Part shown: positions 18,589 to 26,522 of the stretch, piece after piece
Numbering within the stretch: the first letter of the stretch is position 1
How the letters are laid out: the number at the start of each line of letters is the position of its first letter
Made by a program: the position numbers and the translations under genes
The notes under the pieces: model-generated
The model's database searches: none
The model's input: the letters and a program-made list of their open reading frames with translations, nothing else
What the model was told of the DNA's origin: nothing
Source: an uncultured Lachnospiraceae bacterium
GTDB lineage: Bacteria > Bacillota > Clostridia > Lachnospirales > Lachnospiraceae
Assembly: GCA_947631955.1 (NCBI GenBank)
Contig: CANRNJ010000002.1
Span: 268,092-332,091, forward strand
DNA length: 64,000 nt
Direction of reading: 5' to 3'

Positions 18589-19461
18589 TTAATGCGGATG
18601 ATATTTCAGCTTTTCACGCTGCACGGCCTCAATATCTAAAATTTCCTTCTCTTTATAATGCAGCGCATCATAGGACGCTGTCAGATTTCTTTTTAATTTT
18701 CTCAATCCCTCCGGTTCCAGTGACGCCGCATGATCCGTTCCTTTCCATGTTCTGTCCAGAGTATAATGCCTCTCTATGACTGCTGCTCCCAAAGTATAAG
18801 CTGCTATATCTATGGCAATCCCCAGATGATGGCCGGAAAATCCGACCTGCTTCACTCTGTTTCCAAACTGATCCATGATACGCTTTATCTCCAACAGGCA
18901 TACATCTGTAAACGGAACAGGATAACCCGACGTGCAGCTGAACAGCACAAGATCCCTGTTGCGCCTTTTTGTTTCAAATAGCTGCACTATCTGTTCTTCC
19001 TCTTCTCTGGTAGTCATGCCAAAAGAAATCTGAATCTCTCCTTCATAGTTATCGCAAAGCCAGTTCAGCATCCCGAAATGATTGTTGCAGGCTGACGGAA
19101 TTTTTATAAATTCAGGCTGCAGTCCTGCTATCTCCTTTGCCGACGTTAGATCCCATACGGAAGACGAGTATGTAATGTTATACTCCTCACACCACTTTTT
19201 TAACTGCGTATGCTGCTCTATATCAAATTCAAGAAATTCCCTGTGCTCACCATATGTATTCCCATACGAATTTTCAGGATGCGGATGCGGGGCATTGTAT
19301 TGTTCCTCCGTCAGTAATTCTTTATTGCATCTCTTCTGGAATTTGACAGCGTCAGCCTTGCAGAAGACGGCCGCAGTTTCAATCATTTCCTTTGCGATCT
19401 GCATGTCACCCTTATGGTTGCATCCTATTTCAGCTATCAAATACGGTTTTTCATAAATCAT
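18589..19461 (-). CDS. neuB: NeuB-family nonulosonate synthase lacking the SAF domain
   Basis: 290 aa. The NeuB TIM barrel is complete: YLIAEIGCNHKGD, ADAVKFQKR, FIKIPSACNN, GFSGHHLGIAIDIAA and ERHYTLDRTWKGTDHAASLEP are all family motifs. The enzyme condenses phosphoenolpyruvate with an N-acylhexosamine or hexose (phosphate). Typical NeuB is ~345 aa with a C-terminal antifreeze-like SAF domain that helps cover the active site; here the protein ends just after the barrel. Since the frame ends in normal coding sequence and the next gene follows closely, this looks like a genuine short subfamily rather than a break. No neuC-type epimerase is in the window. Confidence 0.84.
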   Translation of the reverse strand: MIYEKPYLIAEIGCNHKGDMQIAKEMIETAAVFCKADAVKFQKRCNKELLTEEQYNAPHPHPENSYGNTYGEHREFLEFDIEQHTQLKKWCEEYNITYSSSVWDLTSAKEIAGLQPEFIKIPSACNNHFGMLNWLCDNYEGEIQISFGMTTREEEEQIVQLFETKRRNRDLVLFSCTSGYPVPFTDVCLLEIKRIMDQFGNRVKQVGFSGHHLGIAIDIAAYTLGAAVIERHYTLDRTWKGTDHAASLEPEGLRKLKRNLTASYDALHYKEKEILDIEAVQREKLKYHPH

Positions 19462-19491
19462 GTCATCATGCCTCTGAAGATCAGTTCATAC

Positions 19492-20151
19492 CTATTTTTT
19501 GATGATATAACTCGGTTTTCTGTGCGAAAACGAAAATTTGCTGATCACATAATCTTTATCAGACAGAAATTCGTCAACGGCTTCCGTTTCTCCCGCGACA
19601 CCGTAATCGTCGAATATGATCACGCCATTTTTTACAACTTTGTCATACAACAGTTCCAATCCCGTTTTGGACGGCGCATAGATATCCGTATCTATATGCA
19701 GCAGAGAAACCTTTAGGTGCGGATGCTGCTCTATGTATATCGGCAGTGTCTCCGCTATATCGCCTTTGACTAATTCGACATTGTCGATCTTCTTATACCG
19801 CAGACTTTCGTATATCTCCATATCCGTCAGAAAACTGTTTCCCGTTTCCCGGATCCATTTCTCGCGAAATGCCTGATCGGCTTTATGGTCCGCTTGAGGA
19901 AATTTCCCAAACACATCAAATCCCACAATTTTACGTGAGTTTTCATTTTCAAGCAGTTCACGGAACGTAGCGAACTGAATCAACCCCCCCCCTTTAAAAA
20001 CACCTAACTCAATGACGTCTCCGGGAATATTAATTATCCTTTTGTATAACTCATAATGTGCCATAATATTACCTAATCTTGAAACAGAAAACGTCAAATA
20101 GAATCCATTTTCATAATCCATTGCGTTTGTTTCATCATATTTGTTAATCAT
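19492..20151 (-). CDS. TylF/MycF-family O-methyltransferase with a G9 tract in its SAM motif
   Basis: 219 aa, full length for the macrocin O-methyltransferase (TylF) family. DVIELGVFKGGGLIQF is motif I; HIDTDIYAPSKTGLELLYDKV and VIIFDDYG carry the metal-binding aspartates of this Mg-dependent family. The glycines of motif I are encoded by nine consecutive G, so a slip abolishes the enzyme about one third into the protein. The frame is open in this sequence. AAGGAG precedes the ATG. Sugar O-methylation is the inferred reaction. It is one of the locus enzymes without the Rossmann module. Confidence 0.87.
   Translation of the reverse strand: MINKYDETNAMDYENGFYLTFSVSRLGNIMAHYELYKRIINIPGDVIELGVFKGGGLIQFATFRELLENENSRKIVGFDVFGKFPQADHKADQAFREKWIRETGNSFLTDMEIYESLRYKKIDNVELVKGDIAETLPIYIEQHPHLKVSLLHIDTDIYAPSKTGLELLYDKVVKNGVIIFDDYGVAGETEAVDEFLSDKDYVISKFSFSHRKPSYIIKK
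19984..19992. repeat. Poly-G9 tract inside the TylF-like methyltransferase gene
   Basis: Nine C on the plus strand, encoding Gly-Gly-Gly in SAM-binding motif I. In frame at this length. Confidence 0.9.
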
Positions 20152-20189
20152 AAGTCTTCTCCTTCAGCAAACATTTTTATCACATCCAA

Positions 20190-21491
20190 TCAGTCATTAA
20201 AAAGAGTATCAAAATCCACTCTTTCAAACACTTCCAACGCCCCGCCGCGAGTGGCATTGTATATTTTGATGCCATGGGCGTCAGCGTACTCTTTGGCGGA
20301 TTGATAGGCTATCATAATATTATCTATGTCTAATGAAGCACTTTCACGCTCACTGTAATTACTAACAAAATGCTTCTTTTTAGGGTCCTGATAATTACAG
20401 CAATCTGCCCCTAATAGATATATCTCCTTAAACCCCATATAGACAGCCAACTGAAGGACCCCATCATACATGATATTACGTCCCCAATAACTCACTTCAG
20501 AAAAATCCGTTGAAAACTTAGGCTTATTTTTCATCTCTTCACTAAATCCAAGATGCCACTTATACATGTTATCTTGTTCTTCAGTTTTCGTATAATTCCA
20601 AGCAATATCGGCTATAAACTTCCCTTTTACATTCAGTTCAAGTATATCTTTATGCCAAATTAATGTACCGCCAGGATCATCTATGATATAGTAATCCGGT
20701 CTCCATTTAGTCTGATCAAATCCTCTAAATATTCCATTCACACTAAAGCAAATCATCTTCGCCTGTCGCAACTTTTCCAAATCATCAAATCTAAGACTTG
20801 GCCCCGTTGCTACTGCAAAACAGCGTTCATTAATATGAATATTTTTAAACTTTTCTAATGCTGGATTACGATATAATTCCTTGTGAAAATTTGTATCGTA
20901 AAATTTCTCAATCTTAATATCTTTTTCTCTGCATTTGATTATGTCTTTATCAAACATGGGAACAGCCAGAAGAATATGGCTATGTTCTGTAACCTCATTA
21001 ATTTCAGCCGTCATAACAGCCGCATTTTTTATAATATATTCTCGTATTGCATCAGGCAGATTTTCTTGCATAATCATACGGCATTTATAGCCATGCTCTT
21101 GAAACTTCATATAAATCAACAAGCCAAGCAAATCCCAACCATATACATATATCACTCGTTCCACATCACATTCCTGCATTACAATATCCATGGGGATTTG
21201 CCGCAAAAAGTTTAGAATCTTATTCCATACTCTTACAAGCGGCAACGCATTAAGAATTCCATCTGACCAGAGTTGCTGCAAAATTTCCTCTTCGTAAATA
21301 CGTGGTGATACGACAATAGGATAATCTATGTGATTTTCTCTATAAGTTTGGTAGCTCCAAATTGGAATCCCTTGATACTGACCATTTTGCAATTCCATAT
21401 TCCTATCTATAAAAGCCGCGACATAATTGCGGCCAATAATATCCGTAAATACTTTTCCATAATATCCACATCCCCAAATCACAAATTTCAT
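20190..21491 (-). CDS. DUF115 / Maf-like protein with N-terminal Rossmann module
   Basis: 433 aa from ATG 21491, chosen because ACGAGGAAAG lies seven bases upstream; longer frames have no such site. Residues 1-105 are the Rossmann module (MKFVIWGCGYYGKVFTDI, FIDRN). The C-terminal half has CFAVATGPSLRFDDLEKL, FSVNGIF, YYIIDDP and EIYLLGADCCNY, hallmarks of the DUF115 (MptE-like) domain found in Maf flagellin glycosylation proteins, several of which transfer nonulosonic acids. Next to neuB and the CMP-synthetase, this protein is a plausible nonulosonyltransferase. That assignment is inference from context and family, not from a demonstrated active site. Confidence 0.78.
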   Translation of the reverse strand: MKFVIWGCGYYGKVFTDIIGRNYVAAFIDRNMELQNGQYQGIPIWSYQTYRENHIDYPIVVSPRIYEEEILQQLWSDGILNALPLVRVWNKILNFLRQIPMDIVMQECDVERVIYVYGWDLLGLLIYMKFQEHGYKCRMIMQENLPDAIREYIIKNAAVMTAEINEVTEHSHILLAVPMFDKDIIKCREKDIKIEKFYDTNFHKELYRNPALEKFKNIHINERCFAVATGPSLRFDDLEKLRQAKMICFSVNGIFRGFDQTKWRPDYYIIDDPGGTLIWHKDILELNVKGKFIADIAWNYTKTEEQDNMYKWHLGFSEEMKNKPKFSTDFSEVSYWGRNIMYDGVLQLAVYMGFKEIYLLGADCCNYQDPKKKHFVSNYSERESASLDIDNIMIAYQSAKEYADAHGIKIYNATRGGALEVFERVDFDTLFND

Positions 21492-21541
21492 AACAGCACT
21501 TTCCTCGTACATATTTTTACTGTCTTTCACAGCAATAATAA

Positions 21542-22678
21542 TTATCCCAAATTAAAAACATCGCAATAAAGGCAATTTCCCCAACTCCCTCGTCCCATAT
21601 ACATACACTTTCTAATTTCCTTAAATCTCTGATTATTCCATGCCTCCATAATGGTTTCTTTCGTAAGGTCCGCTAAGGTATTTTTCCCTAACGGGTCATT
21701 ACAGCAAAGAGATACCTTGCCGTCCGGCCGTATAATTAACTGCTTATACGGCAGTGCGCACTTAGCTTTTGGATACGAAACCTTGTCATTTCTATTGGGA
21801 GCGTCGCCTCCTCTGCTTGACAAAATTTCATTTGATTTTCTCAAAACTATAGTTGTTTTTTCTTTTAATTCCGGATGATCCTTGCAATATTCGACAATCT
21901 CCCTGCAAGGCTTAATCAATTTAAGTTCCTGCTGATAATTATCAATAACAAACTCGTCCAAATATTTAATGATCTCGGCAAATTTCTCAACTGTCAGTAA
22001 TGTGCCGTTTGTAAATAAGTGCATTCTGGCATAAGGCAGCTTTTTTCTTGCATATTTGTGTTTAGCTATAATTGTCTCGTCCAGAAAAGGTTCATTGTTG
22101 GAAAACAGCGCAAGTTTTCCTGTATAATCAATTTCTGCCAATTGATCTATAATACCCTCAAATAATTCCTGCGGCATAACATGGTATTCTCTGCTATCAT
22201 TTTCTTTACTCACAGGGCAGAAACTGCAGTTGCCGTTGCAGCGGTTTATCGTTTCAATTTCCACATGGTTAAACAAGTTATTCTTACCATATAACTGCTC
22301 AACCTCTAACTCAATTTCCTTTATTTTCTGTTCTATCGCCTGTTCGGAATCATCTAAAAAACTGCCGTCTTCATATGGATTTACAATCAATTCATTGGTC
22401 GGATAATATCTATAATCAGTGGCTGTGTATATTGTATAACGACTGATTCCCATATCATTTAACTGATCGATTATTTTGTTTTTATATTTTGTCGTCACTA
22501 TGATTTCGCAATCGGCAATATAATTTAAAATATCTTTTGGCGCAATAACCTCAACATCTTCTATTTTACGTCCCCATAACGCTTCATTATTATCTACAAA
22601 AAAAGCGACATTTTCCCTTTTGTATTCCCGCAACGCCATTCTGCCATATAGACCTGCACCAAATAATATTTTTTTCAC
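21542..22678 (-). CDS. Radical SAM/SPASM protein with N-terminal Rossmann module
   Basis: 378 aa from a GTG start with TGGAG ten bases upstream. Residues 1-105 are the module (ILFGAGLYGRMALREY, FFVDNNEALWG). From ~145 the radical SAM motif CNGNCSFC (Cx3Cx2C) follows, then SNNEPF in place of the usual glycine motif and LFTNGT. The C-terminal SPASM region has CALPYKQLIIRPDGKVSLCC and GNCLYCD cysteines for an auxiliary cluster. SPASM proteins modify peptides or sugars. It is the second radical SAM enzyme in this locus with the same added module. Substrate unknown. Confidence 0.84.
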   Translation of the reverse strand: MKKILFGAGLYGRMALREYKRENVAFFVDNNEALWGRKIEDVEVIAPKDILNYIADCEIIVTTKYKNKIIDQLNDMGISRYTIYTATDYRYYPTNELIVNPYEDGSFLDDSEQAIEQKIKEIELEVEQLYGKNNLFNHVEIETINRCNGNCSFCPVSKENDSREYHVMPQELFEGIIDQLAEIDYTGKLALFSNNEPFLDETIIAKHKYARKKLPYARMHLFTNGTLLTVEKFAEIIKYLDEFVIDNYQQELKLIKPCREIVEYCKDHPELKEKTTIVLRKSNEILSSRGGDAPNRNDKVSYPKAKCALPYKQLIIRPDGKVSLCCNDPLGKNTLADLTKETIMEAWNNQRFKEIRKCMYMGRGSWGNCLYCDVFNLG

Positions 22679-22695
22679 GTTTTGATTTCTCCACT

Positions 22696-23886
22696 TTAAT
22701 TATTATTTAATATTTCATCAATTCTACCCACGGCTGACGTAATTTCTTTCTCATCAATGCACTTTATTTTTTTATCTTCCACGCCCATATTCTGTAATTC
22801 ATGTTTTATCTGATCGGCAATCTCTTTGATCAGAACTGTTACAATAATATAATCACAATCTTCACATACAGTATTAATATTTGCTTGATTTATTTCATTA
22901 CTGTCAATCCATCGTTCAATCTTCACCACTCCACCAGAGTCCAGATAATTCTTAAATTCTTTTCCAAATCGCCCTTTCCCATAGATAGCTACTTTCGCCC
23001 CGGTTTCTATTCCTTTATACGGGAAAACCATATTTTCTTCGCTTTGCAGTAACTTCGGCTCTTTCAACAGTAACGTATATAGCATCAGATATTTTAACTG
23101 TAGCAATAACTCTTCTCTGCATCGCGGGTATGCCACAAATCTATCCATAAGATATCGATACAGAACCTTGTATTTTTCTAATTCCTTTCCATCATTTGTT
23201 CCCATGATTGAGTTTTCACGCATCACATAGTGATAGTAACTGTCATTAGACAAAACGATCTTATCTGCATCAAGCAAAGTCGGATAAAAGCAAGCGGCAT
23301 CTTCTCCCACATTTATTTCATCAGGAACTGCTAATTGATTTTTTAACAAAAGCTCCTTTTTAAACAAGCAATTAAATACATGCGGCTGTATACCCCGCTC
23401 ATAAAATTTTCCATTATAAATCATTTGCTTATATAAATCATTCAGTACAGCACCTTCATAAATACCTTCTGCTATCTTGTTCGTTTCACATACGGATCGT
23501 ATATGATAATCTCTGATAACGCCAGAAACAATAACGTCTGCGTTTCCAATCTTTTCTACCAATCGCGCATACATATCCGATTCAATCCAATCATCGCCAT
23601 CCACATATGTAGCATAATTTCCGGTTGCTTCTGCAATACCTGCCTTTCTTGCCGATACCAAACCGCCGTTTCTTTTATGTATGACTTTTATCCTTTTATC
23701 TCTGTATTTATATTCATCACATAATTTATCAGAATTATCCGTGGAGCCATCATCCACCAAAATAATTTCCAAGTTGTTATAAGTTTGACCAATAATGCTT
23801 TCAACAGATCTTTTTATATAATTTTCAATATTATATACTGGTACAATAATCGATATTTTCGGATTAAAGTGTGTCTCTTTCATCAT
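22696..23886 (-). CDS. GT2 glycosyltransferase with C-terminal Rossmann module
   Basis: 396 aa. ISIIVPVYNIENYIKRSV, LVDDGSTDNSDKLCDEY and YVDGDDWIES are typical GT2 motifs. Residues ~300-385 are the Rossmann module (KVAIYGKGRFGKEFKNYL, WIDSNE). Start ATG 23886 is chosen for GGAG seven bases upstream. The upstream GT4 gene ends at 23917 after a G11 run; if that run had ten G, the GT4 frame would extend to a stop overlapping this start, so its tract length could affect translational coupling. Confidence 0.86.
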   Translation of the reverse strand: MMKETHFNPKISIIVPVYNIENYIKRSVESIIGQTYNNLEIILVDDGSTDNSDKLCDEYKYRDKRIKVIHKRNGGLVSARKAGIAEATGNYATYVDGDDWIESDMYARLVEKIGNADVIVSGVIRDYHIRSVCETNKIAEGIYEGAVLNDLYKQMIYNGKFYERGIQPHVFNCLFKKELLLKNQLAVPDEINVGEDAACFYPTLLDADKIVLSNDSYYHYVMRENSIMGTNDGKELEKYKVLYRYLMDRFVAYPRCREELLLQLKYLMLYTLLLKEPKLLQSEENMVFPYKGIETGAKVAIYGKGRFGKEFKNYLDSGGVVKIERWIDSNEINQANINTVCEDCDYIIVTVLIKEIADQIKHELQNMGVEDKKIKCIDEKEITSAVGRIDEILNNN

Positions 23887-23916
23887 GCACACGCTCCAAT
23901 CTGAATAGAAATCAAT

Positions 23917-25047
23917 CTATAGAATATCCCCCCCCCCCAAATACTCTTTTTCTATACTATTTATCTGCTCTCTGATGTTGTATCCTTTTTGATTCATTTC
24001 CAGCATCCTATCTCTTCTCTTATATACTTTGCTCAGGTTCAAAATATTGTTTACCCAAATCTCTTGTTGCAATGGCAACCGATATATTCTATCTGTCAAT
24101 TCGATCTCATCTGTGATTGTTTCGCTATACATACATAGCAGATCCGCCGCCTGTACTTCTATCAATGTGATTGGTAATCCCTCAAACCTCGATGGGAAAC
24201 AAAATATATCCATCGCCTGCAGCAATCTGTTGACATCCTCTCTCTTTCCAGCAAATATAACTTTATTCTCTATATTTAAATCTACTGTTTGCTGATAGAC
24301 CTCATTTCTTAATTCTCCATCTCCGATCAATAATAATACAGCGTCCTCTTTCTTCTTGCATAAATCCGCAAACATCTTCACAAGAAACTTATGATTTTTT
24401 TGATACGCAAAACGTCCGACATGTCCTACTACAAATTTATCTTCAATTCCAAATTCTTTGCGAACATCCTGCCTGACATCATCATCATAGCGATATTTTT
24501 CCGTTTCAATCGCATTGTTCATAATCTTAATCCGATCACATGGTATTTTGTTTCCAAACAGAAAATCTGCCGCGAGATGCGAACACGCCCAAAAATCAGT
24601 AGCAATATCTTCTGTCAGTTCGTTCTTCATCTTACAGTGAAGTGCTATCTCTGTCTGCCTTTTTTCTTCGTCTATCGTATCAATTCCCGCACTATGTGAA
24701 TGTACGATGATTCTTGATACACCAACCTCTTTTGCCAGTTTCTCTACCCGAAAACTTTTCCACTGCTTGGTATGCAGATGAACAACATCATATTTCCCGT
24801 TTTGCAAGATTTCTTTGAATTCTGCTTCAAACTTTTCGGCATTTTCTTCTGCATAGCATGAAATATAATGAATCGCGCAGCCATCCTTTTTCAATTCATC
24901 TGCAAAATCAAGTGCAGGGCTCATAGTAGCAAAATCAAACTGGAAGCGTGATTTATCTATATATTGCCAGTTTTTCAATACATATCTTGTTATTCCGCCC
25001 TTACTTGCCGCTATCGGAAATTGTAAGATTTTTATTTTACTACCCAC
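23917..25047 (-). CDS. GT4 glycosyltransferase, G11 tract at its 3' end
   Basis: 376 aa from a GTG start with AAAGGATGG upstream. KILQFPIAASKGGITRYVL opens the protein, VGHVGRFAYQKNHKFLV marks the linker to the second GT-B half, and FPSRFEGLPITLIEVQAA is the GT4 donor-site motif. Unlike the other GT4 enzymes here it has no Rossmann module. The last codons include eleven G (Leu-Gly-Gly-Gly-Asp-Ile-Leu-stop). Slippage would change only the C-terminal tail and the distance to the next gene. It is the first glycan gene downstream of Rpn cassette B. Confidence 0.86.
   Translation of the reverse strand: MGSKIKILQFPIAASKGGITRYVLKNWQYIDKSRFQFDFATMSPALDFADELKKDGCAIHYISCYAEENAEKFEAEFKEILQNGKYDVVHLHTKQWKSFRVEKLAKEVGVSRIIVHSHSAGIDTIDEEKRQTEIALHCKMKNELTEDIATDFWACSHLAADFLFGNKIPCDRIKIMNNAIETEKYRYDDDVRQDVRKEFGIEDKFVVGHVGRFAYQKNHKFLVKMFADLCKKKEDAVLLLIGDGELRNEVYQQTVDLNIENKVIFAGKREDVNRLLQAMDIFCFPSRFEGLPITLIEVQAADLLCMYSETITDEIELTDRIYRLPLQQEIWVNNILNLSKVYKRRDRMLEMNQKGYNIREQINSIEKEYLGGGDIL
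23928..23938. repeat. Poly-G11 tract at the end of the GT4 gene
   Basis: Eleven C on the plus strand. It is the longest such run in the window. At 11 the GT4 protein ends LGGGDIL; at 10 it would gain about 14 residues and end at the following GT2 start; at 12 it would stop after a few residues. Confidence 0.9.
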
Positions 25048-25158
25048 TTTTACGTTTCCATCCTTTTACCGCCTCGTTTATATGTGGCAATATCTGCATT
25101 TCATTACATCAAGCATCTCATTCCTCAACATTATCAAATATAACCCAATCTTGACTTC

Positions 25159-25208
25159 AAAAATAAAACTCCCAATATAAAGCCCATTTCATACTTTATA
25201 TCAGGAGT
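25159..25208 (-). terminator. Intrinsic terminator of Rpn gene B
   Basis: A 15-bp stem built on CTTTATATCAGGAGT, followed on the minus strand by TTTTATTTTTG, 100 bp after the stop codon. It is homologous to the terminator in cassette A and overlaps the inverted repeat. Confidence 0.78.
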
Positions 25209-25308
25209 TTTCAAAATTTTGTATTCAGTTGCTCATCCGGCTGTCTTTATCTGCAGCCGATTCATCAAGTCATTCCATTCTCTGCACTATTTTTCAAATT
25301 AAAGAATT

Positions 25309-26238
25309 TTACACCGTACTCTCATAATATTTCATAACTTCCTTGCGGCTGCATCCAGCATATACCTCATTCTTAATAACAGCGGCATATACCGCCTCAA
25401 AGTCCGGCAGAATCGTTTTCAAAGTTTCTACAAGAGCAGAAAGACCTTCCTCTCTCCCCTTTTCCATACCTTCTGCCATTCCCTCCGCACGGCTTTCCTC
25501 ACACTCTGCTCTGCGGTCCGCCTGATCCGCATAGTACGACATATATTCCACCATTAATTTCGGATCTCTCTTCGCTGTTTCCACCGCTTCTTCCACCTTT
25601 CTCGTATACTCATCCACCGCTATCCCTTCCGCCAGATACTTCAGAAAGTTCTTAAGTTCCGGCGTAACATCATTCATTTCAGAATAAGGATTCAGGAAGA
25701 TCTTCACCATCCCATCGCCAAGCACAAGATCCGTATCCTCTCTGCATCGATTCTCAAAGGTATAGATATGTCTGCCCTTGTGGAAGATATCCTCCATACA
25801 GATAAAAATTACAAAGCTCCGATTGAGCATTCGATAATCCTCACCACGGCCGAGCAGGTTCACATCGATCAGATTCTGGTAATATCGGCTCCTCTGGGGC
25901 AGGTTCGTCGTATGCGCCGCCTGCATCTCCACGCTATAGATAGTTGCTCCCTCATCCTTCACATAGATATCCAATCGGATGCCCTTAGCGTCGTTCCTAA
26001 CTTCGATGGTCTTCTCACCCTCCGGGTACTCAATGCGCTCGATCTCCACATCAAGGATAATCTCCAAGAGCCTCTTGCACAACTCTTTATCCTGCATCAC
26101 CTTATAGAAGATGAAGCGGTCTGCAAGAGTCAGCTCCTTAAACGCTTTAGGTTCCGCCATAATCTTACCGTTCTGTCCGTCTTTATTATATGACGCATCA
26201 GAAGTTTTTACAATGGTTCTTCGTTTCTTTTGTGTCAA
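25309..26238 (-). CDS. Rpn family recombination-promoting nuclease / PD-(D/E)XK transposase-like protein (cassette B)
   Basis: 309 aa from a TTG start with GAGAGGAAAG upstream, the same start context as Rpn A. The core matches the PD-(D/E)XK nuclease-transposase family (PF12784 type): LADRFIFYKVMQDKELCKR, RLDIYVKDEGATIYSVEMQ (aspartate then E-x-Q) and RSRYYQNLID. The C-terminal part has Ala-Glu-Gly repeats and ends LPDFEAVYAAVI...KYYESTV, matching Rpn A. Proteins of this family are nucleases that stimulate recombination and are often found in many copies per genome. Functional target here unknown. Confidence 0.84.
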   Translation of the reverse strand: MTQKKRRTIVKTSDASYNKDGQNGKIMAEPKAFKELTLADRFIFYKVMQDKELCKRLLEIILDVEIERIEYPEGEKTIEVRNDAKGIRLDIYVKDEGATIYSVEMQAAHTTNLPQRSRYYQNLIDVNLLGRGEDYRMLNRSFVIFICMEDIFHKGRHIYTFENRCREDTDLVLGDGMVKIFLNPYSEMNDVTPELKNFLKYLAEGIAVDEYTRKVEEAVETAKRDPKLMVEYMSYYADQADRRAECEESRAEGMAEGMEKGREEGLSALVETLKTILPDFEAVYAAVIKNEVYAGCSRKEVMKYYESTV

Positions 26239-26311
26239 TCTTTCCTCTCTTTCCGCATGGGAAAGGAGATACCTTCATCCTGTCAGGAAAAACGAAGCTC
26301 ATCCCACGCTG

Positions 26312-26451
26312 TGCTATACTGTTGTCTGTTCCTTTCGTTGGGATACTTACTCTGAAAACAAGAGTTATCCATGTGCCAAAAGATTTCCGGCAGCAAGACA
26401 ACTGCCGATAGAAACACTATAACAGATGCGTGTATGAATTACAAGCGGTTT
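26312..26451. repeat. 140-bp leader repeat, copy B
   Basis: Ungapped match to 15721-15860 (about 87% identical). It contains the promoter and a CGGCAG/CTGCCG hairpin. Confidence 0.85.
26416..26444 (-). promoter_or_regulatory. Promoter of Rpn gene B
   Basis: Minus strand TTGTAA, 17 bases, TATAGT, conserved in the same place in cassette A. Confidence 0.65.
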
Positions 26452-26522
26452 ATGGTGCAAAAATTATTATGTTCCTGATATAAAGTATGAAATTGTCAAG
26501 GTGCTTTTTCCTTTTACAGCTC

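Larger units (their letters stand above)
25168..26499. mobile_element. Rpn cassette B, bounded by terminal inverted repeats
   Basis: A ~1.3-kb unit with one Rpn nuclease gene. A perfect 21-bp inverted repeat pairs 25186-25206 with 26473-26493 (core TTTCATACTTTATATCA), the same ends as cassette A. It lies between the GT4 and LicD genes. The shared leader, ends and C-terminal coding sequence show common origin with cassette A; mobility is inferred. Confidence 0.6.
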
